This document shows positions 45,604-53,394 of a stretch of DNA of 64,000 nucleotides, piece after piece. The stretch comes from Paracoccaceae bacterium. GTDB lineage: Bacteria; Pseudomonadota; Alphaproteobacteria; Rhodobacterales; Rhodobacteraceae. The notes under the pieces were generated by a model. That model was not told the origin of the DNA. It was given only the letters and a program-made list of their open reading frames with translations, and did no database searches. The stretch spans positions 491,755 to 555,754 of the forward strand of contig JALSJM010000002.1 in assembly GCA_026989355.1 (NCBI GenBank). The letters run 5' to 3'. Position 1 is the stretch's first letter. Each line of letters begins with the position of its first letter. The translations under genes and the position numbers were made by a program.

Positions 45604-46611
45604 ATGACGATGATCCAAAAGCCATATCTTCTCTTTCTTGGGGATGCGCCCGATCAGCTGGCGGCCAAGGTTGCGCAGGGCATTCGCGACTGGCGCCCGG
45701 AAAATGCCGTGGGGCAATACCGCATGGAAGGCTGCGGTGCCGATGTAGGGCTGGACGAGATGAGCCTTTCAGAGGGGCGAAAAGCCGGGGCGAAAACGCT
45801 GGTGATCGGTGTGGCGAACCGCGGCGGCGTATTCTCACCGGCATGGAAGAAGGTTCTGCTCGAAGCCATTGCGTCAGGCTACGACATCGCGAGCGGACTG
45901 CACAATCTTCTGCGCGACGACCCCGATCTTGCGGCCGCGGCGCAGAGGGCCGGGGTCGCGCTTCATGACATACGCGTTCCTGACCGCGCCTATCCCATTG
46001 CCAATGGCAGGAAGCGCAGCGGCAAGCGCTGCCTTGCGGTGGGCACCGATTGCTCGGTGGGCAAGATGTATACGGCGCTGTCCATGGATGCGGAAATGAA
46101 GCGGCGGGGCATGAGATCCGCCTTCCGGGCCACCGGACAGACAGGAATCCTGATCACCGGAGAGGGCGTGCCGCTTGACGCGGTGGTGGCCGATTTCATG
46201 GCCGGGGCGGTAGAGGAGCTGACACCCGATAACGATCCGGATCACTGGGATCACATCGAGGGGCAGGGCAGCCTTTTTCACGTGTCCTATTCCGGGGTCA
46301 CCATGGCGCTGATCCACGGCGGCCAGCCGGACGCGCTGATCCTGTGCCACGAGCCGACGCGCACGCACATGCGGGGCTTGCCGGACCATGTGCCGCCATC
46401 CCTGGAGCGGCTGCGCGATCTGGTACTGCCGATTGCGCAGGTGGCCAACCCGGCCTGCAAGGTGGTGGGGATCTCGGTCAATACGAAAGCACTGGGCGAA
46501 CAGGAGGCGCTGGACTACCTTGCCGGGGTCGAGGCCCGCATGGGCCTGCCGGCGGTGGACCCGTTCCGGCATGGGGCCGGGCGTCTGGTGGATGCGCTGG
46601 AAGCCGTCTGA
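45604..46611 (+). CDS. dgcN: DgcN-type N-acetyltransferase (DUF1611) of D-glutamate catabolism
   Basis: A 335-residue DUF1611 protein: a Rossmann-like N-terminal part (PYLLFLGDAPDQLAAKVAQG, GVANRGGVFSPAW) and a P-loop NTPase-like part with VGTDCSVGKMYTALSM, TGQTGILITGEGVPLD and MALIHGGQPDALILCHEP. In marine bacteria DgcN acetylates D-glutamate, and DgcA then epimerises the product to N-acetyl-L-glutamate. dgcA follows 69 bases downstream. GGGAGG at 45593-45598 supports ATG 45604. The exact donor and substrate here are inferred from the family and neighbour. Confidence 0.85.
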   Translation: MTMIQKPYLLFLGDAPDQLAAKVAQGIRDWRPENAVGQYRMEGCGADVGLDEMSLSEGRKAGAKTLVIGVANRGGVFSPAWKKVLLEAIASGYDIASGLHNLLRDDPDLAAAAQRAGVALHDIRVPDRAYPIANGRKRSGKRCLAVGTDCSVGKMYTALSMDAEMKRRGMRSAFRATGQTGILITGEGVPLDAVVADFMAGAVEELTPDNDPDHWDHIEGQGSLFHVSYSGVTMALIHGGQPDALILCHEPTRTHMRGLPDHVPPSLERLRDLVLPIAQVANPACKVVGISVNTKALGEQEALDYLAGVEARMGLPAVDPFRHGAGRLVDALEAV

Positions 46612-46680
46612 CGGTTTGTGCGTGCCGAGAGTACGGGTGCCTTCGGCGGAGGTATTTTGACCAAGAAGAAGGGGGTGGCA

Positions 46681-47646
46681 GTGGAGATTTCGGTGACACG
46701 CGACGTGTTCCGGCTGGCCGAGGTGTTCACCATCTCGCGCGGGTCGCGGACCGAAGCCAGGGTGCTGACGGTGCAGGTTTCGGACGGTGTGCATCGCGGG
46801 CGGGGCGAGTGCGTGCCTTATGCGCGCTATGGCGAGACGCTGGAAAGCGTGGAGGCGCAGATTGCCGGGCTGCCGGCGGATGTGACGCGCGAGGCGTTGC
46901 AGGGGCTGTTGCCACCGGGGGCGGCGCGCAACGCGGTGGACTGCGCGCTGTGGGACCTGGAGGCGAAGCGGGCAGGATGTCGGGTATGGGATCTGGCCGG
47001 GCTGCCGGAACCGGGGCCCGAGGTGACGGCCTTCACCCTGTCCCTGGCCGCGCCCGAGGCGATGGAGGCGGCGGCACGCCGGAACGCTCACCGGCCGCTG
47101 CTGAAGATCAAGCTGGGTACGCCCGACGACATGCCGCGGCTGGAGGCGGTGCGTGCCGGGGCGCCGGACGCGGGCATCATCGTCGATGCCAATGAGGGCT
47201 GGAGTGCCGAAGTCTATGCCGATCTGGCGCCGCATCTGGTTCGGTTGGGGGTGGCGCTGGTGGAACAGCCCCTGCCGGCAGGCGAGGACGATGCGCTTCT
47301 GGGGCTGGAGCGCCCGGTGCCCGTCTGCGCCGACGAGAGCTGCCATGACCGGGCCTCCCTGCCAAGGCTGCGGGGCAAGTATGACGTGGTGAACATCAAG
47401 CTCGACAAGACCGGCGGGCTGACCGAGGCGCTGGCGCTGCGCGAAGCGGCGCGGGCAGAGGGGTTCGGAACCATGGTCGGCTGCATGGTGGGGTCGAGCC
47501 TGGCCATGGCGCCGGCCGTTCTGGTGGCCCAGGGCGCCGACGTGGTGGACCTTGACGGCCCGCTGCTTCTGGCCGAAGACCGGGATCACGCATTGAAATT
47601 CGACGCGGCCGGGGTGCATCCGCCCGAAGCGGCGTTATGGGGGTGA
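46681..47646 (+). CDS. dgcA: N-acetyl-D-glutamate racemase DgcA (enolase superfamily)
   Basis: A 321-residue muconate-lactonising-enzyme subgroup member formerly annotated as dipeptide epimerase. Catalytic motifs are visible: LLKIKLGTPDD (KxK lysine), IIVDANEGWS and VEQPLPAG and CADESCHD (metal acids), and DVVNIKLDKTGGLTEAL (second lysine). With DgcN next door, epimerisation of N-acetyl-D-Glu is the best call, with dipeptide epimerase as the alternative. Start is GTG 46681 with AAGGGGG upstream, giving MEISVTRDVF; the frame opens earlier. Base composition is visibly GC-richer than the following DUF3800 gene. Confidence 0.85.
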   Translation: MEISVTRDVFRLAEVFTISRGSRTEARVLTVQVSDGVHRGRGECVPYARYGETLESVEAQIAGLPADVTREALQGLLPPGAARNAVDCALWDLEAKRAGCRVWDLAGLPEPGPEVTAFTLSLAAPEAMEAAARRNAHRPLLKIKLGTPDDMPRLEAVRAGAPDAGIIVDANEGWSAEVYADLAPHLVRLGVALVEQPLPAGEDDALLGLERPVPVCADESCHDRASLPRLRGKYDVVNIKLDKTGGLTEALALREAARAEGFGTMVGCMVGSSLAMAPAVLVAQGADVVDLDGPLLLAEDRDHALKFDAAGVHPPEAALWG

Positions 47647-47662
47647 AATGCGCTCCGTTAAC

Positions 47663-47691
47663 TTGACGATAATAACAGCAGGGCATATACT
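47663..47691 (+). promoter_or_regulatory. Near-consensus sigma-70 promoter upstream of the DUF3800 gene
   Basis: TTGACG (47663-47668) and TATACT (47686-47691) are separated by exactly 17 bases, one of the best promoter matches in the window. The start point would be near 47698, exactly where the leader hairpin begins. Confidence 0.7.
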
Positions 47692-47697
47692 GCTCTC

Positions 47698-47760
47698 GCA
47701 GTCAGGAGGTTTGCCTTTACGCATTCCGCAGGGCGTCTGTCCCACCTGACTGCCTTTTCC
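47698..47760 (+). ncRNA. Hairpin leader or small RNA upstream of the DUF3800 gene
   Basis: From the predicted start point the RNA would begin with GCAGTCAGG (47698-47706), which pairs perfectly with CCTGACTGC (47745-47753), extended past an A-A mismatch by two more G-C pairs; the loop is about 32 bases and TTTTCC follows. This resembles a terminator-like attenuator or a roughly 60-nt stem-loop sRNA. An AGGAGG sequence (47704-47709) is sequestered in the stem. No known Rfam family is recognised. Confidence 0.4.
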
Positions 47761-47778
47761 GTTTCTGGGGGCGCTGAA

Positions 47779-48525
47779 ATGTATCTTCTCTATGTGGATA
47801 TGTCCGGCAATGTCGGACAGGAGGGGGAAGCACATTTCGTGATGGCCGGTGTGGCCGTGTTCGAACGCGGCGTTCATCATGTCATCTGTGAGCTCGACAA
47901 GATTGTGGGAAGACATTTTCCCGGTCATGATATTTCGGAAATCGAACTTCACGGAAGCCCCATGTGGGGCGGGCGGAAATTCTGGAGACGGCTTTCGAAG
48001 CAGAAGCGGGTTGCGCTGATCAAGGATGCCCTGTCCGTTTTTCAAGGGCCTTCCGGCGGAAACCTCACGGCATTCGGCATGGTCGTGAACAAGGCGGCGG
48101 TTTCTCCGGATGATCCGGTTGAACACGCCTTCGAACAGATCTGCACCCGTTTCGACAAGTTCCTGACCCGGAAATACCACCGGGAGCGCCGCAAGGAGCG
48201 CGGTCTGATCGTCGTGGACAAGTCGCGGTATGAGGACACGTTGCAGGCATTGGCGCATTCCTATCGCAACGACGGAACCCGCTGGGGCAGCCTGAAAAAC
48301 CTTTCGGAGGTGCCGCTGTTCGTGGATTCGCGCATGTCGCGGCTGGTTCAGCTTGCCGATCTGGTGTCATATGCACTTTGGCGGCGCCATGAGCATGACG
48401 ATCACGGCCTGCTTGTGGATATCGTCAATGGTTTTGACAGGGACGGACGTGTCTATCACGGCCTCTACCACAAGACCCTGCCGGGGGTGGAATGCGATTG
48501 CGCAGCCTGTGCATCGCGTCGATGA
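47779..48525 (+). CDS. DUF3800 domain protein
   Basis: A 248-residue protein with the DUF3800 pattern: N-terminal YLLYVDMSGNVGQ (family normally D-E-S-G, here D-M-S-G), ISEIELHGSPMW, GLIVVDKSRYEDTL, and VDSRMSRLVQLADLVSYALW. The fold is RNase H-like, and family members are scattered in genomic islands and near defence genes; the activity is unknown. The Glu-to-Met change affects a usual acidic site. The C-terminus is cysteine-rich (ECDCAACASRR). It splits dgcA from dat, has its own promoter and leader, and has lower GC in places than its neighbours, all suggesting insertion. dat follows after 20 bases. Confidence 0.8.
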   Translation: MYLLYVDMSGNVGQEGEAHFVMAGVAVFERGVHHVICELDKIVGRHFPGHDISEIELHGSPMWGGRKFWRRLSKQKRVALIKDALSVFQGPSGGNLTAFGMVVNKAAVSPDDPVEHAFEQICTRFDKFLTRKYHRERRKERGLIVVDKSRYEDTLQALAHSYRNDGTRWGSLKNLSEVPLFVDSRMSRLVQLADLVSYALWRRHEHDDHGLLVDIVNGFDRDGRVYHGLYHKTLPGVECDCAACASRR

Positions 48526-48545
48526 ATGAAAAGAAGGAGATCGGG

Positions 48546-49409
48546 ATGAGCCGCACCGTTTACCTGAATGGCGACTATTTGCCGGAAGAAGAGGCGAAGG
48601 TCTCGATCTTCGACCGGGCGTTTCTGATGGCCGACGGGGTGTACGAGGTGACCAGCGTGCTGGGCGGCAAGCTGATCGATTTCGACGGCCACGCGGCGCG
48701 GCTGGAGCGTTCGCTGAAGGAACTCGACATGGAGATGCCGATGCCGGCGGACGAGCTGCTGGAGATCCACCGCGAACTGGTACGCCGCAACGCCCTGGAC
48801 GAGGGCATGATCTACCTGCAGGTCACCCGCGGCGCGCCGGGCGACCGGGATTTCGTCTTTCCCGACCCCGAGACGACGCCGCAGACCGTGGTGCTGTTCA
48901 CCCAGTCCAAGCCCGACCTTGCCGACAACCCGGCGGCGAAAAAGGGGATCAGGGTGATCTCGATCCCCGATATCCGCTGGGGCCGGCGCGACATCAAGAC
49001 GGTGCAGCTGCTGTATCCGTCGATGGGCAAGATGGCGGCGAAGAAGGAAGGCTGCGACGACGCCTGGCTGGTCGAGGACGGGCTGGTGACCGAGGGCACC
49101 TCCAACAACGCCTATATCGTGAAGGGCGGCAAGATCATCACCCGCAACCTGTCCAGCGACATCCTGCACGGCATCACCCGTGCCGCGGTGCTGCGTTTCG
49201 CGCGCGAAGCGCAGATGGAGGTCGAGGAACGCCCCTTCACCATCGCCGAGGCGCAAGAAGCGGACGAGGCCTTCGTGACCTCGGCCAGCACCTTCGTCAT
49301 GCCGGTGGTCGAGGTGGACGGGGTAAAACTGGGCGACGGCACGCCGGGGCCGGTGGCCACCCGCCTGCGCGAGATCTATCTGGAGGAAAGCCGCAAGGCG
49401 GCGATCTGA
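48546..49409 (+). CDS. dat: D-amino-acid transaminase (class IV aminotransferase)
   Basis: A 287-residue PLP enzyme: MSRTVYLNGDYLPEEEAKVSIFDRAFLMADGVYE at the N-terminus region shows the fold-IV start, the PLP lysine lies in GRRDIKTVQLLYPSMGK, and the phosphate loop in LVTEGTSNNAYIVKGG and SSDILHGITRAAVL. It transfers amino groups between D-amino acids (D-Ala, D-Glu, D-Asp) and 2-oxo acids. AAGGAG upstream supports ATG 48546; an ATG at 48522 overlapping the DUF3800 stop is possible. Its place with dgcN and dgcA suggests D-amino-acid use. Confidence 0.9.
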   Translation: MSRTVYLNGDYLPEEEAKVSIFDRAFLMADGVYEVTSVLGGKLIDFDGHAARLERSLKELDMEMPMPADELLEIHRELVRRNALDEGMIYLQVTRGAPGDRDFVFPDPETTPQTVVLFTQSKPDLADNPAAKKGIRVISIPDIRWGRRDIKTVQLLYPSMGKMAAKKEGCDDAWLVEDGLVTEGTSNNAYIVKGGKIITRNLSSDILHGITRAAVLRFAREAQMEVEERPFTIAEAQEADEAFVTSASTFVMPVVEVDGVKLGDGTPGPVATRLREIYLEESRKAAI

Positions 49410-49464
49410 GAGGCGCCCCGGGCCGGCATGTCCGGCCGGGATCTGCGGGGTGGCTGCGCTGCGG

Positions 49465-49489
49465 GCCGGTGCGGAAGGCCGGCACCGGC
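49465..49489. repeat. Hairpin between convergent dat and DUF1244 genes
   Basis: GCCGGTGC (49465-49472) and GCACCGGC (49482-49489) form a perfect 8-bp stem. There is no clear T-tract, so it is only a possible Rho-independent end point for the converging genes. Confidence 0.35.
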
Positions 49490-49510
49490 TGCGCGGTGCT
49501 TTCCGGAGGC

Positions 49511-49840
49511 TCAGCCCTTTTCCTTGCCCACGTTTTCGGCGAATGCCTTTTCGAATGCGGCCTGCTTTTCCGGGCTGGCCTCGGTCTGGTAGCGGGCCTT
49601 CCATTCGCCATAGGGCATGCCGTAGAAGATTTCGCGCGCTTCGTCCTTGCTTATTTCGATGCCGCGCTCGGCGGCGGCTTCCTGATACCAGCGCGACAGG
49701 CAGTTGCGGCAGAAGCCGGCCAGGTTCATCAGGTCGATGTTCTGCACGTCGGGGCGGTCTTCCATAAGGTGCTTCCTGAGCCGGCGAAAGGCGGCGGCTT
49801 CGATCCGGGTGCGGGTCTGGTTGTCGATCGGTGAGGTCAT
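49511..49840 (-). CDS. DUF1244 family protein
   Basis: A 109-residue helical protein of unknown function, recognised by the cysteine motif NLAGFCRNCLSRWYQEAAAERG and FYGMPYGEWKARYQ. The CxxC in FCRNC could bind a metal or form a disulfide. The start MTSPIDNQTRTRIEAAAFRR is fixed by a ribosome binding site in the 14-base gap after the amidohydrolase gene. In this order it is commonly found next to the amidohydrolase and D-amino-acid genes. Confidence 0.88.
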   Translation of the reverse strand: MTSPIDNQTRTRIEAAAFRRLRKHLMEDRPDVQNIDLMNLAGFCRNCLSRWYQEAAAERGIEISKDEAREIFYGMPYGEWKARYQTEASPEKQAAFEKAFAENVGKEKG

Positions 49841-49854
49841 GTGGGTCCTTTCTG

Positions 49855-50598
49855 TCAGATACCGGTGCTTTCCAGAACTTCGGTGAGGATTGGCGCAAGG
49901 CGTTCGGCCCAGGCGTGTTGTTGTTCTTCGGTGCGGATCAGATCGTTGCGGATCTCGATCAGGGCATTGGGGCGGCCGGGTTTCAGGGCGTGGCGATCGA
50001 CGCTGTCTCCTGGCAGGTGGCCGCCGTAGGGTTCGTTTTCGCCGGCGCAGAGGTCGGTCTCCTGGCGCAGGCGTGCAAGCAGGGGCAAGGCCAGGCGGGT
50101 GTCTTGTTCGGCATGCAGGATGCCGATGTGCCATGGGCGCATGCCATGGCCATTGAGGCGGGGCGTGAAACTGTGAACGGCAACCAGGATCGTGTCGTCG
50201 CGCCGGGCTGCCAGTCTTGCCAGTGCCGCATGATAGGGGCGGTAGCAGCGCGCAAGGCGCCTTTCGCGCTCTTCCGGTCCGGCCTGCCGGTTGGCAGGTA
50301 TGATGGAGCCATCATAGAGCTTCATCAGCAAGGTGGGATCATCTTCACCCCGGTTGGGATCGATCACCAGGCGTGAGAAACCGGAAAGGATCACCGGCGC
50401 GTCGAGAAGTGCGCCGAGCGCGGTGCTTACGCCTGCGGCGCCCACGTCATAGGCGATGTGGCGTTCCATGTCTTCGGGCGGCAGGCCGAGATCGCCGCCA
50501 TTGACGAAATCCGGCACGAAATTCGAAGCGTGATCGCAGGTGATCAGCCAGCGTGCGGGCCTTTCCTCTCCGATGATCTGATAGGGCTGGTATGTCAT
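49855..50598 (-). CDS. N-formylglutamate amidohydrolase family protein (second of two)
   Basis: A 247-residue FGase-like hydrolase: LITCDHASNFVPDFV, HIAYDVGAAGVSTALGALLD, SRLVIDPNRGEDDPTLLM and VAVHSFTPRLNG contain the conserved Asp/His metal ligands. It differs clearly from the family member at 1682-2542. Lying in the D-glutamate cluster it could hydrolyse the N-acyl-L-glutamate made by DgcN/DgcA; this is inference, and N-formylglutamate remains the default substrate. The start is ATG 50598; earlier in-frame ATGs at 50622 and 50649 are possible. Confidence 0.85.
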   Translation of the reverse strand: MTYQPYQIIGEERPARWLITCDHASNFVPDFVNGGDLGLPPEDMERHIAYDVGAAGVSTALGALLDAPVILSGFSRLVIDPNRGEDDPTLLMKLYDGSIIPANRQAGPEERERRLARCYRPYHAALARLAARRDDTILVAVHSFTPRLNGHGMRPWHIGILHAEQDTRLALPLLARLRQETDLCAGENEPYGGHLPGDSVDRHALKPGRPNALIEIRNDLIRTEEQQHAWAERLAPILTEVLESTGI

Positions 50599-50662
50599 GG
50601 CGGTTTTACGTATTGCTGTCATGGCATTCCATAGTGCGAGACGCGGCAAAGCGCCAGTTGCC

Positions 50663-50676
50663 TGTTAGCGCTAAAT
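50663..50676. promoter_or_regulatory. LacI-type palindrome upstream of pyk
   Basis: TGTTAGCGCTAAAT contains the perfect palindrome TTAGCGCTAA (50665-50674), 59 bases before the pyk start. Its left half TGTTAGCG recurs upstream of pckA (20878-20885). PckR-type LacI regulators control pckA and pyk in other alphaproteobacteria, so this may be their operator. Confidence 0.45.
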
Positions 50677-50732
50677 GCGCCATAGACGCGGGGCCTGCAA
50701 GGCTTGGACGAACGAGAAAGGAAGAGGGCAGG

Positions 50733-52178
50733 ATGAAGCGCCTCCGCAATGTAAAGATCGTGGCTACGCTGGGGCCGGCATCAAGCGATTACAAGATGAT
50801 CCGGGCCCTGTTCGAGGCAGGGGCAGATGTGTTTCGCCTGAACATGAGCCACGGCACCCATGAAGAACAGGCGATGCGGCATGAGAACATCCGCAGGATC
50901 GAGAAGGAAACCGGGCGTCCGATCGGTGTGCTGGCCGATCTTCAGGGGCCGAAACTGCGTGTGGGGGTTTTCGGCACGGGGCCGGTAGAGCTGACCGAAG
51001 GGCAGGAATTCCGTTTCGACCTTGATCCGGCGCCGGGCGATGAAACGCGCGTTCAGTTGCCGCATCCCGAAATCTTCAAGGCGCTTGAGGTTGGCGCGCA
51101 TCTTCTGGTCAATGACGGCAAGATCCGTCTCAGGGTGGTGGAATGCAATGCGCGATCCGCGCTGACAGTGGTCGAGGTCGGCGGTGCGATTTCGGACCGC
51201 AAGGGGGTGAACGTGCCCGATGTGGTGCTGCCGCTGGCCGCGCTCAGCGAAAAGGATCGCGAGGATCTCGAATTTGCCTGCAAACTGGGGATAGATTGGC
51301 TGGCACTTTCCTTCGTGCAGCGCCCTGAAGATGTGATCGAGGCGCGCGATCTTGTGCAGGGGCGGGCTGCGATCCTTTCGAAGATCGAGAAGCCTGCGGC
51401 GGTTTCGGCATTCGACGAAATCCTGAAGGTATCCGATGGGATCATGATCGCGCGCGGCGATCTTGGCGTTGAACTGCCGGTGGAAAGCGTGCCACCGATC
51501 CAGAAGCGTCTGGTGCGGGCCTGCCGAACCGCCGGAAAGCCGGTGATCGTGGCAACGCAGATGCTTGAAAGCATGATCGAAAGCCCGATGCCCACCCGTG
51601 CCGAGGTGTCGGATGTGGCGACGGCCATCTATGAAGGCACCGATGCGGTGATGCTGAGCGCGGAATCGGCGGCCGGTGCCTATCCGGTTGAAGCGGTGCA
51701 GACCATGAACAACGTGGCGATTCAGGTGGAAAGCGATCCCAACTACCGCGATATCATCGAGGCCGCCCGCAGGATCAACCGCAAATCGGTGGCCGACGGC
51801 ATCGTTTCGGCGGCGCGCGAGATAGCCGAAACAACGGATATCAAGGTGATCTGCTGTTTTACCCAGTCGGGTACCACGGCCTTGCGCGCTGCGCGTGAGC
51901 GCCCCGGCGTGCCGATCATTGCGCTCACTCCGCTGATCGGTACGGCTCGGCGTCTTTGCCTCAGCTGGGGGGTGAATTGTGTGCAATCCGGCGAGGTGGA
52001 GCGTTTCAAGATGGCGGTGGTGGCGGCGGCGCGCGCTGCACGCGAAAGCGGGCTGGCCAGCGAGCAGGATTTGATCGTGGTAACGGCCGGCGTGCCCTTC
52101 AACATGCCCGGCACCACCAATATCCTCAGGGTTGCGCCCTGTGATGAAAGGTTGATTTTCAGCTCCGATCCCGAATAA
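50733..52178 (+). CDS. pyk: Pyruvate kinase
   Basis: A 481-residue enzyme making pyruvate and ATP from PEP and [22 protein letters not shown] opens the barrel; [25 protein letters not shown], the catalytic-lysine motif [11 protein letters not shown] and the Mg-binding [14 protein letters not shown] are all present, with the C-terminal effector domain ending [17 protein letters not shown]-rich sequence before ATG 50733 and the conserved start set the N-terminus. A small membrane-protein gene follows. Confidence 0.96.
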   Translation: MKRLRNVKIVATLGPASSDYKMIRALFEAGADVFRLNMSHGTHEEQAMRHENIRRIEKETGRPIGVLADLQGPKLRVGVFGTGPVELTEGQEFRFDLDPAPGDETRVQLPHPEIFKALEVGAHLLVNDGKIRLRVVECNARSALTVVEVGGAISDRKGVNVPDVVLPLAALSEKDREDLEFACKLGIDWLALSFVQRPEDVIEARDLVQGRAAILSKIEKPAAVSAFDEILKVSDGIMIARGDLGVELPVESVPPIQKRLVRACRTAGKPVIVATQMLESMIESPMPTRAEVSDVATAIYEGTDAVMLSAESAAGAYPVEAVQTMNNVAIQVESDPNYRDIIEAARRINRKSVADGIVSAAREIAETTDIKVICCFTQSGTTALRAARERPGVPIIALTPLIGTARRLCLSWGVNCVQSGEVERFKMAVVAAARAARESGLASEQDLIVVTAGVPFNMPGTTNILRVAPCDERLIFSSDPE

Positions 52179-52213
52179 AAGAACCCCTTGGGGGGCGGCG
52201 GGACGAGTTTGTC

Positions 52214-52438
52214 ATGGATACCGATCTTTTCTTTGTTGTGGGCGTGGCGCTGGCGGTTCTTTCCCTTCCCACATTTCTGAATGCCTTTGCCGAAAGCCGG
52301 GCGCCGCGGACGGCTTCGATCATGGTGATGATTGCAGGCGGACTGATCGTGCTGGCGGCGATGAACCATCCGGGCGGCTATGGCATAGAGGATATCCCCG
52401 AGGCCATCCGCAGCGTGATACAGCGCTATTTCCGCTGA
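52214..52438 (+). CDS. Small two-helix membrane protein
   Basis: A 74-residue protein with two hydrophobic segments ([18 protein letters not shown] and [17 protein letters not shown]) and a soluble tail ([18 protein letters not shown]). I recognise it as a hypothetical often seen between pyk and rpmI in this order, but no function is known. It lies 35 bases after pyk, likely in the same transcript. Confidence 0.7.
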   Translation: MDTDLFFVVGVALAVLSLPTFLNAFAESRAPRTASIMVMIAGGLIVLAAMNHPGGYGIEDIPEAIRSVIQRYFR

Positions 52439-52471
52439 TCCGCCTCCCCCCGCGCCCCCTGCGTTTTTCGC

Positions 52472-52500
52472 TTGTCAGACAGCATCCGGCCCCTTATAGA
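52472..52500 (+). promoter_or_regulatory. Sigma-70 promoter for rpmI-rplT
   Basis: TTGTCA (52472-52477) and TATAGA (52495-52500) are spaced by 17 bases; transcription would start near 52507, giving a leader of about 70 bases before rpmI. The same TATAGA -10 is used upstream of tRNA-Val. Confidence 0.65.
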
Positions 52501-52575
52501 GCGCATTTCATCACGCGGCCGGCCCGAGAGGCATGCCGAGTCGCGTTATCTACCGCTCGGAATCAGGAGATGGAA

Positions 52576-52776
52576 ATGCCCAAGATGAAGACGAAATCGA
52601 GCTGCAAGAAGCGGTTCAAGATCACCGCCAGCGGGCGTGTCAAGGCAGCTCAGGCCGGCAAGCGGCATGGCATGATCAAGCGTTCCAACAAGTTCATCCG
52701 TCAGGCCCGCGGCACCACGGTGCTGTCGGAACCCGATGAGAAGATCATCAAGAAAATGATGCCCTACGGCGGCTGA
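52576..52776 (+). CDS. rpmI: 50S ribosomal protein L35
   Basis: A 66-residue basic protein starting [15 protein letters not shown] and ending [12 protein letters not shown], matching L35. AGGAG upstream sets the start at 52576 rather than the ATG six bases earlier. It is co-transcribed with rplT, 12 bases downstream. infC is not adjacent. Confidence 0.97.
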   Translation: MPKMKTKSSCKKRFKITASGRVKAAQAGKRHGMIKRSNKFIRQARGTTVLSEPDEKIIKKMMPYGG

Positions 52777-52788
52777 GGAGAACAGATC

Positions 52789-53151
52789 ATGGCACGTGTC
52801 ACTTCCGGAAAAGTCACCCACGCCCGTCACAAGAAGGTGATCAAGGCTGCCAAGGGCTATTACGGCCGGCGCAAGAACACCTTCCGCACCGCCAGGCAGG
52901 CGGTGGACAAGGCCAATCAGTATGCCACACGCGATCGCAAGCAGCGCAAGCGCAATTTCCGTGCCCTGTGGATTCAGCGCATCAATGCAGCCGTGCGCGA
53001 GCTTGATCCCACACTGACCTACAGCCGCTTCATCAATGGCCTTTCCAGAGCGGGGATCGAGGTGGACCGAAAGGTGCTTGCCGATCTTGCGGTGCACGAG
53101 CCTGAAGCCTTCGGCAAGATCGTGGAAAAGGCCAGGGCCGCGCTTGCCTGA
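52789..53151 (+). CDS. rplT: 50S ribosomal protein L20
   Basis: A 120-residue L20 with [44 protein letters not shown] and [21 protein letters not shown]20 is an early 50S assembly protein and represses its own operon in other bacteria. A strong terminator follows. Confidence 0.97.
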   Translation: MARVTSGKVTHARHKKVIKAAKGYYGRRKNTFRTARQAVDKANQYATRDRKQRKRNFRALWIQRINAAVRELDPTLTYSRFINGLSRAGIEVDRKVLADLAVHEPEAFGKIVEKARAALA

Positions 53152-53174
53152 GCGCGCCTTCGGACAAGACGCGC

Positions 53175-53211
53175 AAGCCGCACGGGCCCTGAGCCGTGCG
53201 GCTTTTCGTTT
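53175..53211 (+). terminator. Intrinsic terminator after rplT
   Basis: AAGCCGCACGG (53175-53185) pairs with CCGTGCGGCTT (53194-53204) over an eight-base loop, followed by TTCGTTTT. The 180 bases from here to pheS hold no gene. Confidence 0.9.
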
Positions 53212-53394
53212 TCCGGTTGGCGGGTGTGCAAGTGGGCAGCCCCCGCGTTTGCGAACTGGCAGGCCCCGTGCTTTTCCGTTCGATGCCATTTCCGGCATTG
53301 ATTTTTCCGTTGCATGGCCTGTGGGATGCAGGGCGGCTTGCAATCGCCGAAAGGGGGCGCTAGCAGGTTCTGAACGCAAGTTTGGGATTTGCTC

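Noticed and set aside
45874..47619. A long minus-strand frame of about 580 codons across dgcN and dgcA
   Set aside because: Shadow of two well-supported plus-strand enzymes; the translation is Arg/His/Gln-rich and matches nothing.
47709..47752. A mini reading frame (TTG ... TGA, 12 codons) inside the DUF3800 leader
   Set aside because: The start codon is only one base from AGGAGG, too close for a ribosome, and the region is within a hairpin.
49421..49437. GGCCGG-CATGT-CCGGCC hairpin after dat as a terminator
   Set aside because: The stem is only six pairs with no following T-run; GC-rich sequence yields such stems by chance.
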